Shown piece after piece: positions 52,281-59,803 of a stretch of DNA of 64,000 bases (positions are counted from its first letter, which is position 1; each line of letters starts with the position of its first letter). The stretch is from Thermococcus thermotolerans. Lineage in GTDB: Archaea; Methanobacteriota_B; Thermococci; Thermococcales; Thermococcaceae. A program made the position numbers and the translations under genes. The stretch spans positions 1,550,001-1,614,000 of the forward strand of contig NZ_CP102602.1 of assembly GCF_024707485.1 (NCBI RefSeq). Reading direction: 5' to 3'. The notes under the pieces are model-generated. The model had not been told where the DNA came from. It was given only the letters and a program-made list of their open reading frames with translations, and did not search any database.

Positions 52281-53161
52281 ACACCTCACCCCTTTCAATT
52301 TTTGAAACGACTCCACTGGCTGTCAACTGGCATATGCTCGAAAGGTGCAACTATCGTTGCAGGTTCTGCTTCGCAAAGTTCAGAGGAGCGCCAGAGCTCT
52401 GCAGAGACATCGAAAAGTCAAAGATCCCAATAAGCAAGCTCAGGGAGAGCGGAATTGAAAAGATAAACTTCACCGGAGGTGAGCCACTACTCTGTGAAAA
52501 CCTCGGGGAGCTGATAAAATACGCCAAGGAGCTTGGCATGGCAACGTCGATAGTCACCAACGGCTACTATCTCGTGGAAGACCTCGGAAAGGAATTCCTG
52601 AAAGAATATGGAAGATACCTTGACTGGATTGGCATCAGCCTTGACAGCGGAAAGGAAGAAGTCGAAGTTGCACTCGGCAGGGGTTATGGTGATCACGTCA
52701 AAAGGGTTCAAGAAGCAGTCAAAATAATAAGGAAGCTTCATCCCCACATTGGAGTCAAGATAAACACAGTAGTTACCAAATTAAACTGGCAGGAGGACAT
52801 GCATGACATCATCAGGGAACTGTCACCAGACAGATGGAAAGTTTTTCAGCTAAAAATAGTGCAGGGAATAAACGAAGAAAGCATAGAGCTGGCGATTACA
52901 GAAAAAGAATTCCAATCATTTGTTGAACGTCACAGCGACCTGAAACCAGTAGCAGAGGACAACGAGCTGATGACCGGTTCATATTTAATGATGGATCCCT
53001 ATGGAAGGTTCTATGACGAGAACACCCAGGCCAACAATCACCGGCCTTCCTTGCTGGAAGTTGAACTGAATGAAGCATTTGATGGGCTGAGATTTGACGC
53101 ATCGAAGTTCGTTCTCCGCGGAGGGATTTATAACTGGAGGAGGGGTGGAAATGAGGTTTAA
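52277..53161 (+). CDS. Prokaryotic viperin (radical SAM ddhNTP synthase)
   Basis: Viperins use a [4Fe-4S] cluster and S-adenosylmethionine to convert CTP, UTP or GTP to 3'-deoxy-3',4'-didehydro nucleotides that terminate viral RNA chains. In this 294-residue protein the cluster motif is CNYRCRFC (Cys24, Cys28, Cys31) in VNWHMLERCNYRCRFCFAKF. Family-specific blocks follow: KINFTGGEP (62-70), WIGISLDS and LGRG (117-136), KINTVVTKLNWQEDM (161-175), RWKVFQ (186-191), EDNELM...SYLMMDPYGRF (227-245), and the C-terminal FVLRGGIYNW, which matches the RGGxYxW tail of animal viperin. These go far beyond general radical SAM similarity. It overlaps the SMP-like gene by ATGA and the exonuclease-like gene by 11 bp. 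It is AT-richer than its surroundings, which suggests transfer. Nucleotide preference cannot be read. Confidence 0.93.
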   Translation: MNTSPLSIFETTPLAVNWHMLERCNYRCRFCFAKFRGAPELCRDIEKSKIPISKLRESGIEKINFTGGEPLLCENLGELIKYAKELGMATSIVTNGYYLVEDLGKEFLKEYGRYLDWIGISLDSGKEEVEVALGRGYGDHVKRVQEAVKIIRKLHPHIGVKINTVVTKLNWQEDMHDIIRELSPDRWKVFQLKIVQGINEESIELAITEKEFQSFVERHSDLKPVAEDNELMTGSYLMMDPYGRFYDENTQANNHRPSLLEVELNEAFDGLRFDASKFVLRGGIYNWRRGGNEV

Positions 53162-53840
53162 ACATGGAGTTACACACGTGATTTTCTTCGATATCGAGTA
53201 CTACGTTCCGGAAGAACACAGAAACCGGCCGGGACTAAAGGCCAATCCATATCTGAATGGAGGCTTCGTCATTGGGGGAGTTTTCCAGAGGTATTTCCCA
53301 ATAGAAAACAAATTCGAGAAAAAGGAGGAGTTCTGGATATGGGAGATGAATGGAAAAGACATACAGGAAAAAGAAAGGGAGCTTCTCAGGAAGATCTACT
53401 ACTATTTCCGGGAAAGCTGGACGAGACTGGAAGTGTTTGGAAACGGCCCCCGGCTCACGGAACCGATAGCTGCAGGATTCGGAATAGCCCGCTTTGACAT
53501 ACCGGTGCTCTTCGTAAGAAGCCTGATTCATGAAATCGCTGAGCCAGAGAAACTGTATGAAACATATTTCAAGATGAGACATCTTGATCTCAGCGTTGCT
53601 TCCGTTCCATTGACTCCAGAAAGAAAATATCCAGAGGTACTGGCTCCGGTATCTCAGAACTGGGTGATTAAAAACCTGCTCATGATTGAAAACAAAAAGC
53701 CAAGCGGAACTGAGGTGTGGGATTTTTATGATAGGTCAGAGCATGATAGAATCCGGAAGAGAACCATAGAAGAAATCGAGATTTCAAAGGATGTGTACTT
53801 CAAGCTGAAAAAGATTAGAAATAAAAGGAATAGAGAGTAG
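53151..53840 (+). CDS. DEDD-fold (RNase H-like) 3'-5' exonuclease-like protein coupled to viperin
   Basis: 229 residues. The first acidic pair is Asp14/Glu16 in VIFFDIEYYVPEEH (ExoI). GFGIARFDIPVLFVRSLI holds Asp116 (ExoII), in the GxxxxxFDxPxL pattern. Then come RHLDLSVA (Asp146) and a C-terminal RKRTIEEIEISKDVYFKLKK with Asp214 (ExoIII). The overall order matches PolB-exonuclease-like/RNase_H_2 families that trim nucleic acid 3' ends; the usual Tyr or His four residues before the last Asp is not obvious, so activity is not certain. ATG 53151, after GGAGGGGTGG, lies inside the last codons of the viperin gene. I infer removal of incorporated ddhNMP, or degradation of terminated transcripts. 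The family could not be named exactly. Confidence 0.75.
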   Translation: MRFKHGVTHVIFFDIEYYVPEEHRNRPGLKANPYLNGGFVIGGVFQRYFPIENKFEKKEEFWIWEMNGKDIQEKERELLRKIYYYFRESWTRLEVFGNGPRLTEPIAAGFGIARFDIPVLFVRSLIHEIAEPEKLYETYFKMRHLDLSVASVPLTPERKYPEVLAPVSQNWVIKNLLMIENKKPSGTEVWDFYDRSEHDRIRKRTIEEIEISKDVYFKLKKIRNKRNRE

Positions 53841-53858
53841 ACCTTTCTTTTTATCTCA

Positions 53859-55637
53859 TCAATTCACCTTCACCTCAACCCCATTGACCTCGAACTCCCT
53901 GTTTATGTTGGCCATTACCTCATCGGGGTCGATAACTATCCTCATCGGCCTGGAGGGGAGCTCAAGGTCCACCGTTGCCGTTCCGTTAACCCAGACCGTC
54001 CTGTCAACATAGCTCCCGTCGTCGAGGTAAATCCGCACCGGGACGGGCATCGTGAAGTTGCTGGCGTCGGCGATGGTAAAGGTCATGCTGTAGCCGTTGC
54101 CCGTCGAAGAGAGGCCCAGGTGGGTGATGTTGTAGTCCGGGAACAGCGTGGAGTTGAACCACTCGTCGAAGAACCAGCCGAGGTCTTCACCGGAAACGTT
54201 CTCAACCGTTCTGATGAACGCCGTGTAGTTGCAGTGGGAGCCGTGGCACTCCCCAAGGACATCGTGAAGGGCCCTGTTGAAGGTCTCGTTTCCGACGATG
54301 AAGCGGAGGGAGCGGAGCATGAAGGCGCCCTTCCAGTAAAGGGTGATTCCGGAGCGTCGGTACTTCACTGCATCCCTCACCACCTCGTAGAAGGGCACAT
54401 CTCCCCCATATCTCAGCGTCGTGTACTCGTTTTGGTTCAGCCAGGAGAGATAGCCCTCGGGATTCCACCTGCCGTACGCCTCCATCTGCATAAAAGTTGC
54501 CAGCGGTTCGTTGAAGTAACCGAAGGAAGCGTAATAGCCGGCCCATTCATGGGCAAGCTCGTGGAAGATTATGGAGGCGTAGTTTACAGCGGAGTCGTTC
54601 ATGCCAACGAGGCATTCCACGAGTATAACGTGTCCCAAATTCAGTCCAAAGGGCTTCTTTCCAAAGCGTTTGTACATCATCCTCTGTAACCCTGGGAAGA
54701 AGACGGCATCAAACCTTTCAACCGGAAGAATCCCGGTCAGGTTGCTGTACAGCCCCATGGCAAAGGTGAACTCCCTTTTAACCAAGTCAAAGCCTTCCTC
54801 GTTATATATACCCTTGGTGAAATAGACGGTGAAGTTCACCCCGTTCCACTGAAAGCCCTTCCATTCCATGTCCGGGATGTAGAGCGTAAAGCCCTCGTAG
54901 GGTTTAAGGGAGGCGTTGTAAACGACCTTCATTCCCGAACGGACTATGCCCCACTCTGACAGCACAAAAACCGTGTTCTCTGGAAACGTGGGGATTACCG
55001 TGATGGTTGCATTCCTCGAAGCAAACTCCCACCAGGAAAAGTCGGTTCCAATGAGAACGTTCTTCCTCCACATCTCACGCAGGTAGTCCTCGTTCTCAAG
55101 GTAGCGGAACTCGTAGTGGGCAACCCCGTGGAGCTCGCTAAGATTCGTCGAGACGTTGACCGCGTAAATCTCAATGCCAACGCCATCTTCATTAACCCAC
55201 CGGTAGACGTCCATGCGGGAAAGCTCAAGAGGGACGCCCTCGATGGTGACGTTGAGGGTTATAGGATCCTTCGGGGTGACGAGGAGCACCAGATAAAGCG
55301 TTCCAGAGGTGAAATTTGTAAGGACGAACTCGTACCTGCCCCTGAAGGTTCCATCCGTGTAGTTCACGCTTATGTTCCCGTACTGGGAATAAGGCACGGC
55401 AGAATACGTCTTCCAGAAGAATTCGGTCATGTTTTCAAAGCTCATGTTTACGTCAGCCCGCTCTTCAGGGTAGAGGAACTTCAGCGGCGTCTTGTGCTGA
55501 GAAGCCGGTGATTGAAGGGACGAAACTGTGTTCGAGGCCGATCCAGTTGATGTCGTTCCAGTCGTCGTATTCCCACCGAGACAGCCGCTCACGAGAACCA
55601 TGAAAACAACCAGGGAAGCAAGAACCGCCTTCCTCAC
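53859..55637 (-). CDS. Membrane-anchored M1-like metallopeptidase (gluzincin) lipoprotein
   Basis: 592 residues. The signal MRKAVLASLVVFMVLVSGC ends in a lipobox, followed by a Thr/Ser-rich linker (GGNTTTGTTSTGSASN). The catalytic domain has HELAHEWAGYYA (HExxH) and, 18 residues on, NEPLA with the third zinc ligand Glu, as in M1 aminopeptidases. A C-terminal beta domain ends the protein, and many N-glycosylation sequons are present. It is likely an extracellular peptidase that supplies peptides for uptake. GTG 55637 is chosen since GGTGGGTT precedes it, with a minus-strand TATA (CTTTTTATAC) at about 55672-55681; the frame further upstream is antisense to trpS coding. Confidence 0.87.
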   Translation of the reverse strand: MRKAVLASLVVFMVLVSGCLGGNTTTGTTSTGSASNTVSSLQSPASQHKTPLKFLYPEERADVNMSFENMTEFFWKTYSAVPYSQYGNISVNYTDGTFRGRYEFVLTNFTSGTLYLVLLVTPKDPITLNVTIEGVPLELSRMDVYRWVNEDGVGIEIYAVNVSTNLSELHGVAHYEFRYLENEDYLREMWRKNVLIGTDFSWWEFASRNATITVIPTFPENTVFVLSEWGIVRSGMKVVYNASLKPYEGFTLYIPDMEWKGFQWNGVNFTVYFTKGIYNEEGFDLVKREFTFAMGLYSNLTGILPVERFDAVFFPGLQRMMYKRFGKKPFGLNLGHVILVECLVGMNDSAVNYASIIFHELAHEWAGYYASFGYFNEPLATFMQMEAYGRWNPEGYLSWLNQNEYTTLRYGGDVPFYEVVRDAVKYRRSGITLYWKGAFMLRSLRFIVGNETFNRALHDVLGECHGSHCNYTAFIRTVENVSGEDLGWFFDEWFNSTLFPDYNITHLGLSSTGNGYSMTFTIADASNFTMPVPVRIYLDDGSYVDRTVWVNGTATVDLELPSRPMRIVIDPDEVMANINREFEVNGVEVKVN

Positions 55638-55708
55638 CTTTAACCCACCGGTAAAAGTTAATCCCAGCCAGTATAAAAAGTTTCGTGAAAATGGATTAAA
55701 AATCCGGC

Positions 55709-56863
55709 TCAGCCCCTCAGCGGCTCCGGGATGCTCTTCTCCCACTGCTCGCGGGCGAGCTCGCCAGTGTACTTGAACTTCTCGACCTTCTTCTCGGCCT
55801 CCTTGCGCTTCTTCTGGTGCTCTTTCAGGAAGTCCTGAACCTTTTCGATGAGGTAGCGCTTGCACTGGCCGCAGAGGAGCTCGCCGTTCTTACATGCATG
55901 GTAGCGCTCCATGAGCTTCTTGTCGTCGGGCTCGAAGAATATCTCCAGCCACTTGAAGACGACACACTTCTCGGGCTCGCCGCCCTTCTCGCGCTGCTCC
56001 TTGGCGGTTGCCCTGCCTCCGGTTAGGGCGTACTTCCATATCTTCCTGCCAGCCTCCTCCGGGTCGTCGGTGAGGTAAATGGCCGTCTCAGGCTTGCTGG
56101 CGCTCATCTTGCCCTCAAGGCCCATCAAACCGGGCACGAACTTGGAGTGAATGGCAGCGGTCTTGTAGTAGCCGAGGCTCTCTGCAAAGTCCCTCTGGAG
56201 CCTCCAGTATGGATCCTGGTCTATGGCCGCAGGGATTAAACACCTTTTCTTCTCGAAGAAGGTCGGCGCTGCCTGTATCGCCGGGTAAAATATCATCCCA
56301 ATCTTGCTCTGGTCGGTGAAGCCGAAGACCGCCCTGGCCATCGAGTAGTTTATCTTTTTCGCTATCGGTATCGCCATCTCGTATATCTTGGTGAACTCGC
56401 TGTCCTGGAAGATGAAGGTTTTATCCGGATCGAAGCCGACGGCTATAATGTCCAATATGTTGTCGTAGGCCCACCTCTTGGTGTCGTCGAAGGTGAGCTT
56501 CTCCTTGAAGAGGAACTTCTCGTCGTCGGTTATCTGGATGTAGAGGTTGACGCCGAACTTCTCCTGGAGCCACTTGGTGGCGAAGAAGGGGATGATGTGG
56601 CCGATGTGCATCGGCCCGCTCGGGCCCCTTCCGGTGTAGAGGAAGAAGCCCTTTCCGCTCTCGTAGTCCGCTAAAACTTTATCGTAGTCCCTGTGGGAGA
56701 AGAAGAACCTCCTCCGGAAGTAGATGGGAAGCTCGCTCTTCGTCAGCTCTGCGGTTTTCTCTATCAGCTCGTCCGTGAGCGGACTCGTCCCGAACTCCTC
56801 TATCAGCTTAGCGTAGTCCACTACGCCTTCAACGTCCCATGGGGTGACCTTAAAGTCGTCCAT
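55709..56863 (-). CDS. trpS: Tryptophanyl-tRNA synthetase
   Basis: Charges tRNA-Trp with tryptophan. The 384-residue class I synthetase is of the archaeal/eukaryotic type: the N-terminal extension VTPWDVEGVVDYAKLIEEFG, HIGH motif as GPMHIGH (about residue 82-88), and KMSKS motif as GKMSASKPE. ATG 56863 is preceded by GGAGGTGTTTTG. A possible TATA (ACTTTAAATC) lies about 120 bp upstream, so the leader may be about 95 nt. Confidence 0.96.
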   Translation of the reverse strand: MDDFKVTPWDVEGVVDYAKLIEEFGTSPLTDELIEKTAELTKSELPIYFRRRFFFSHRDYDKVLADYESGKGFFLYTGRGPSGPMHIGHIIPFFATKWLQEKFGVNLYIQITDDEKFLFKEKLTFDDTKRWAYDNILDIIAVGFDPDKTFIFQDSEFTKIYEMAIPIAKKINYSMARAVFGFTDQSKIGMIFYPAIQAAPTFFEKKRCLIPAAIDQDPYWRLQRDFAESLGYYKTAAIHSKFVPGLMGLEGKMSASKPETAIYLTDDPEEAGRKIWKYALTGGRATAKEQREKGGEPEKCVVFKWLEIFFEPDDKKLMERYHACKNGELLCGQCKRYLIEKVQDFLKEHQKKRKEAEKKVEKFKYTGELAREQWEKSIPEPLRG

Positions 56864-56879
56864 TCAAAACACCTCCATT

Positions 56880-57060
56880 TCCAGTGGAAACGAAACTCAG
56901 GGCTAAGGCGGTCAAGAAGAGGTCGGTTTCACCAGGGCCAAAAACGACCACCGCGCATGGGAAGAGAAAGGGAAGAAGGGGATTTAAAGTTTTTGGAGGT
57001 GCATTAACTTAAACTGCAAACTATAATCACGATTATATAATCATATTTAGAGTATCCAGG
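56880..57060. other. Leader/promoter region upstream of trpS, otherwise without a gene
   Basis: Contains a possible minus-strand TATA (about 56978-56990) and an AT-rich tract (57018-57052, with ATTATATAATCATATT on the plus strand). A GGTCG/CGACC stem at about 56928-56955 is visible, but I see no C/D or H/ACA boxes and no attenuator-like ORF. Confidence 0.3.
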
Positions 57061-57115
57061 GAGGAGGTGTTGGAGAACTGCCAGAGAGGCGTAAAGAGCA
57101 CTTCGGGAGGGAAGA

Positions 57116-57247
57116 ATAAAAGAGAGATACCATCTGCTCCCAAACGATGCGCTCATAGTATCAACTTGCGAGTTCTACGGGATAGACAAGATGGCAACTT
57201 TTGGTGTGGACTTTAAAAGGGTAAAAACTATGAACATAGTGAAAAAA
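57116..57247 (+). pseudogene. Remnant of a PIN-domain (VapC-like) toxin gene, C-terminal part
   Basis: On the plus strand the frame reads ERYHLLPNDALIVSTCEFYG, then IDKMATFGVDFKRVK. This is the C-terminal signature of PIN toxins (LLPNDALIAAxxxxxGxxxxAxxDxDFxxV). No start, no N-terminal catalytic Asp region, and no stop of its own before it runs antisense into the acyl-CoA synthetase gene. The stretch 57060-57115 (EEVLENCQRG in another frame) may be a further decayed piece. Confidence 0.62.
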
Positions 57248-57262
57248 AGTCTGAAAAGCTCA

Positions 57263-58675
57263 TTAGAGCTTCCCGTTCTCCCTCAGCCACTCGCCGTACT
57301 TGACGAGGGCATAGACGGCATCGACGCCATCCTCGACGGTCTCGTAGACTGGAACGCCGGCTTCCTTCTCTATCCTCCTGGCCATCCTGTGCGGGTAGTC
57401 TCCACCGGGGGCCACGAAGACTATGGGCTTGCCGTATTCCCTCATTCTCCCCATCGCCTCGACGATTCCCTCGTCGAGAGCCGGACTCTGGAAGAGGGCT
57501 ATGACGACGAGGACATCAACGTTCGGGTCTTCGAGAGCGTAGCGCATGGCTATCTCGTACCTGCTCGACGGGGCGTCGCCTATGATGTCTATCGGGTTCT
57601 TGTAGCTCATGTGCTCGGGAAGTTCCCTCCTCTCTATGGCCCCCTTGAACTTTCGGTTTGTCTCCTCGCTCAGCTCCGCGAGCTTCATGCCGCGCTCAAG
57701 CAGGCCGTCGCTCATCATGACTCCTGCTCCACCGCCGTTGGTGACTATCGCAACCCTGTTGCCCTTCGCCGGCTTCTGCATGGCTAAAGCTTTGGCGTAG
57801 TTGAAGAGCTGGCGCATGCTCTTGGCGCTCAAAACGCCGGTCTGCTCGAAAGCGGCCTCGTATATCTTGAACGAACCCGCGAGGGAACCTGTGTGGCTTG
57901 CGGCCGCTTTGGCGCCGGCCTCGGTCCTTCCGGCCTTAAGGATGATGATGGGCTTCTTGAGCGTGACCTCCTTCGCTATGTTGAAGAACTTCCTACCATC
58001 CTTGACGCCCTCAATGTAGCCGGTGATGACGCCGGTCTTCTCATCCTGGCCAAGGTACGCTATGAAATCGCTCTCGTCGAGGTCGGCCATGTTGCCGAGG
58101 CTGATGAACTTGCTCATGCCTATCTCATGGTTGGCCGCCCAGTCGAGGATTGCAGCGCCGAAGGCGCCGCTCTGGCTCATGAAGGCGATCTTTCCAGCGG
58201 GCGGTCTTGCCTGCCTCTCCGGCGGGTTGAAGTTGCAGTCGAAACCGTTCTCAAGGTTGGTGACGCCGAGACAGTTGGGGCCGACGAGCCTGATGCCCCA
58301 CTTCCTGGCTCTCCTTACGAGCTCCTCCTCAAGTTCGACCCTTCCGGCCTCCTTGAAGCCAGCGGAGATGACAACGGCGCCTTTAACACCCTTCTCGCCA
58401 CACTCGTCGATGACATCTGGAACGAACTTCGCGGGAACCGCTATGACGGCCACATCTATCTCGTCCGGTATCTCCTTGATACTCCTGTAAACGGGGAACT
58501 TCTTCCCGTTGACCTCGACTTCGCCACCCTTGACGTTGACAGCGTAGACCTTTCCATCGAATTTGAGCGTTATTGAGCGCATTATCGAGTTCCCTATCTT
58601 TCCTGGGACGTTTGACGCCCCGATGACCGCGACGCTCCTTGGATAAAACAGGAAATCGAGCTTTGGAGCCTCCAT
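57263..58675 (-). CDS. acdA: Acyl/acetyl-CoA synthetase (ADP-forming), alpha subunit
   Basis: Converts acyl-CoA, ADP and phosphate to acid, CoA and ATP, the main substrate-level phosphorylation step of peptide and sugar fermentation in Thermococcales. The 470-residue alpha subunit has an N-terminal CoA-binding domain (FLFYPRSVAVIGASNVPGKIG), a ligase-CoA region (FMSQSGAFGAAILDWA) and the phosphohistidine site AAASHTGSLAGS. The beta subunit (ATP-grasp) is not in this window. ATG 58675 follows GGAGGTGG. Minus-strand TATA GGCTTAAATATGG lies at 58707-58719. The exact isoenzyme (acetate, indole or phenyl acids) cannot be told. Confidence 0.9.
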   Translation of the reverse strand: MEAPKLDFLFYPRSVAVIGASNVPGKIGNSIMRSITLKFDGKVYAVNVKGGEVEVNGKKFPVYRSIKEIPDEIDVAVIAVPAKFVPDVIDECGEKGVKGAVVISAGFKEAGRVELEEELVRRARKWGIRLVGPNCLGVTNLENGFDCNFNPPERQARPPAGKIAFMSQSGAFGAAILDWAANHEIGMSKFISLGNMADLDESDFIAYLGQDEKTGVITGYIEGVKDGRKFFNIAKEVTLKKPIIILKAGRTEAGAKAAASHTGSLAGSFKIYEAAFEQTGVLSAKSMRQLFNYAKALAMQKPAKGNRVAIVTNGGGAGVMMSDGLLERGMKLAELSEETNRKFKGAIERRELPEHMSYKNPIDIIGDAPSSRYEIAMRYALEDPNVDVLVVIALFQSPALDEGIVEAMGRMREYGKPIVFVAPGGDYPHRMARRIEKEAGVPVYETVEDGVDAVYALVKYGEWLRENGKL

Positions 58676-58790
58676 CTTATCCACCTCCGAAGGTTTTTCG
58701 GAAGACCATATTTAAGCCTTCCTCCACAGATGGGTACATCCGGAAAGACTGGATATTTTGTCCAGCAAGGGTACAGGGAGAAAGCAGCCT

Positions 58791-58802
58791 TTACATATAT
58801 AA
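58791..58802 (+). promoter_or_regulatory. TATA box of the ArsR-DUF211-ArsR operon
   Basis: ACATATATAAAG is a strong plus-strand TATA element about 95 bp before ATG 58897; the transcript would begin near 58822, upstream of the GAACGTT repeats. Confidence 0.5.
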
Positions 58803-58852
58803 AGTTACCGGGGGGTTTTGAGGAGGAACCAAAGCAAAAGAGTTAAATTCTC

Positions 58853-58880
58853 GAACGTTCAAAAAACCATTAGAACGTTT
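58853..58880. promoter_or_regulatory. Paired GAACGTT repeats, candidate operator
   Basis: GAACGTTC (58853-58860, itself a palindrome) and GAACGTTT (58873-58880) are repeated exactly 20 bp apart, two helical turns, just before the first ArsR-like gene. This spacing suits a dimer-of-dimers regulator and hence autoregulation. Confidence 0.5.
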
Positions 58881-58896
58881 AAATTGGGTGATGGGA

Positions 58897-59472
58897 ATGG
58901 CGAAAGTGAAGGTCATAACAGACCCTGAAGTAATAAAGCTGATGCTTGAGGACACGAGGAGAAAGATCCTCGGACTGCTCCGCAACAAGGAGATGACCAT
59001 CTCCCAGCTGAGTGAGATACTGGGCAAGACGCCCCAGACCATATACCACCATATCGAGAAGCTCAAGGAAGCGGGCCTGGTCGAGGTCAAGAGGACGGAG
59101 ATGAAGGGCAACCTTGTGGAGAAGTACTACGGGAGAACGGCCGATGCGTTCTACATAAACCTCTATCTCGGGGACGAGGAGCTGAGGTACTTTGCCCGCT
59201 CCAGGCTGAAGACAAAGCTCGAAGTCTTCAAGGCGCTCGGATACGAGTTTGACGATGAAGAACTTCTCAACACGATGGACGAACTGCTGAAGAAGGAGCA
59301 CGAGTTTAAGACTGAAATATCCCGGGAGATAGAGGAAAACGAGGACAGGCTCAGGGACTTCTCCAACGAGGACATCATCCACGCCATCGAGTGGCTCGCC
59401 ATGGCGAGGATGGGGCGCGATGAGGAGGCAATGGAGCTCCTCAAGAGGCTCGGGAAAATACTTAAAAAGTGA
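58897..59472 (+). CDS. ArsR-like winged-helix transcriptional regulator
   Basis: 191 residues. The N-terminal HTH reads DPEVIKLMLEDTRRKILGLL, then MTISQLSEILGKTPQTIYHHIEKLKEAGLVEV, a clear ArsR/GntR-like recognition helix. The C-terminal 110 residues are helical and acidic (LLNTMDELLKKEHEFKTEISREIEENEDRL) and may form a dimer or ligand domain. No metal-binding cysteine pair is seen, so metal sensing is unlikely. ATG 58897 follows GGGTGATGGG. It is related to the regulator at 59804, from which it is separated by the DUF211 gene. Confidence 0.88.
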   Translation: MAKVKVITDPEVIKLMLEDTRRKILGLLRNKEMTISQLSEILGKTPQTIYHHIEKLKEAGLVEVKRTEMKGNLVEKYYGRTADAFYINLYLGDEELRYFARSRLKTKLEVFKALGYEFDDEELLNTMDELLKKEHEFKTEISREIEENEDRLRDFSNEDIIHAIEWLAMARMGRDEEAMELLKRLGKILKK

Positions 59473-59496
59473 TGGGGAAAGGAGAAGCGATGGGAT

Positions 59497-59802
59497 ATGG
59501 CGAAGGGGATACGACTTCTAGTCCTGGACGTGCTCAAGCCACACCAGCCCATGGTGACGGAGCTGGCGCTTGGACTCAGCGAGCTTGAGGGCGTCGACGG
59601 CGTCAACATAACGCTGGTGGAGATAGACAAGGAAACGGAGAACGTCAAGATAACGATGGTCGGCGACAACCTCGATTACGATGAGATAGTCAGAACCATC
59701 GAGGAGTTCGGCGGGGTAGTCCACAGCATAGACATGGTCGCGGCGGGCAAAAAGATAGTTGAGGAAGGAGAAACTCCCCAGGACAAGCTGGAGGAGTATT
59801 GA
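59497..59802 (+). CDS. DUF211-family protein
   Basis: 101 residues of an archaeal ferredoxin-like-fold family with known structures but no proven function. Seen here: RLLVLDVLKPHQPMVTELAL, SELEGVDGVNITLVEIDKETENVKITMVGDNLDYDEIV and the C-terminal FGGVVHSIDMVAAGKKIVEE. It is enclosed by two related HTH genes, so it may act as a co-sensor or be their shared partner. The next gene starts one base after its stop. Confidence 0.9.
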   Translation: MAKGIRLLVLDVLKPHQPMVTELALGLSELEGVDGVNITLVEIDKETENVKITMVGDNLDYDEIVRTIEEFGGVVHSIDMVAAGKKIVEEGETPQDKLEEY

Positions 59803-59803
59803 G

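Noticed and set aside
52277-53161. Reading the radical SAM gene as MoaA or a SPASM peptide-maturase, with the 50-residue gene as its RiPP precursor
   Set aside because: The KINTVVTKLNWQEDM, RWKVFQ and RGGIYNW blocks are specific to viperin, and there is no SPASM cysteine cluster. The small protein matches the SMP motif and lacks a leader/core layout.
56925-56960. An H/ACA-type or riboswitch-like hairpin before trpS
   Set aside because: Only a 5-bp GGTCG/CGACC stem is visible; no ACA box, K-turn or conserved riboswitch core.
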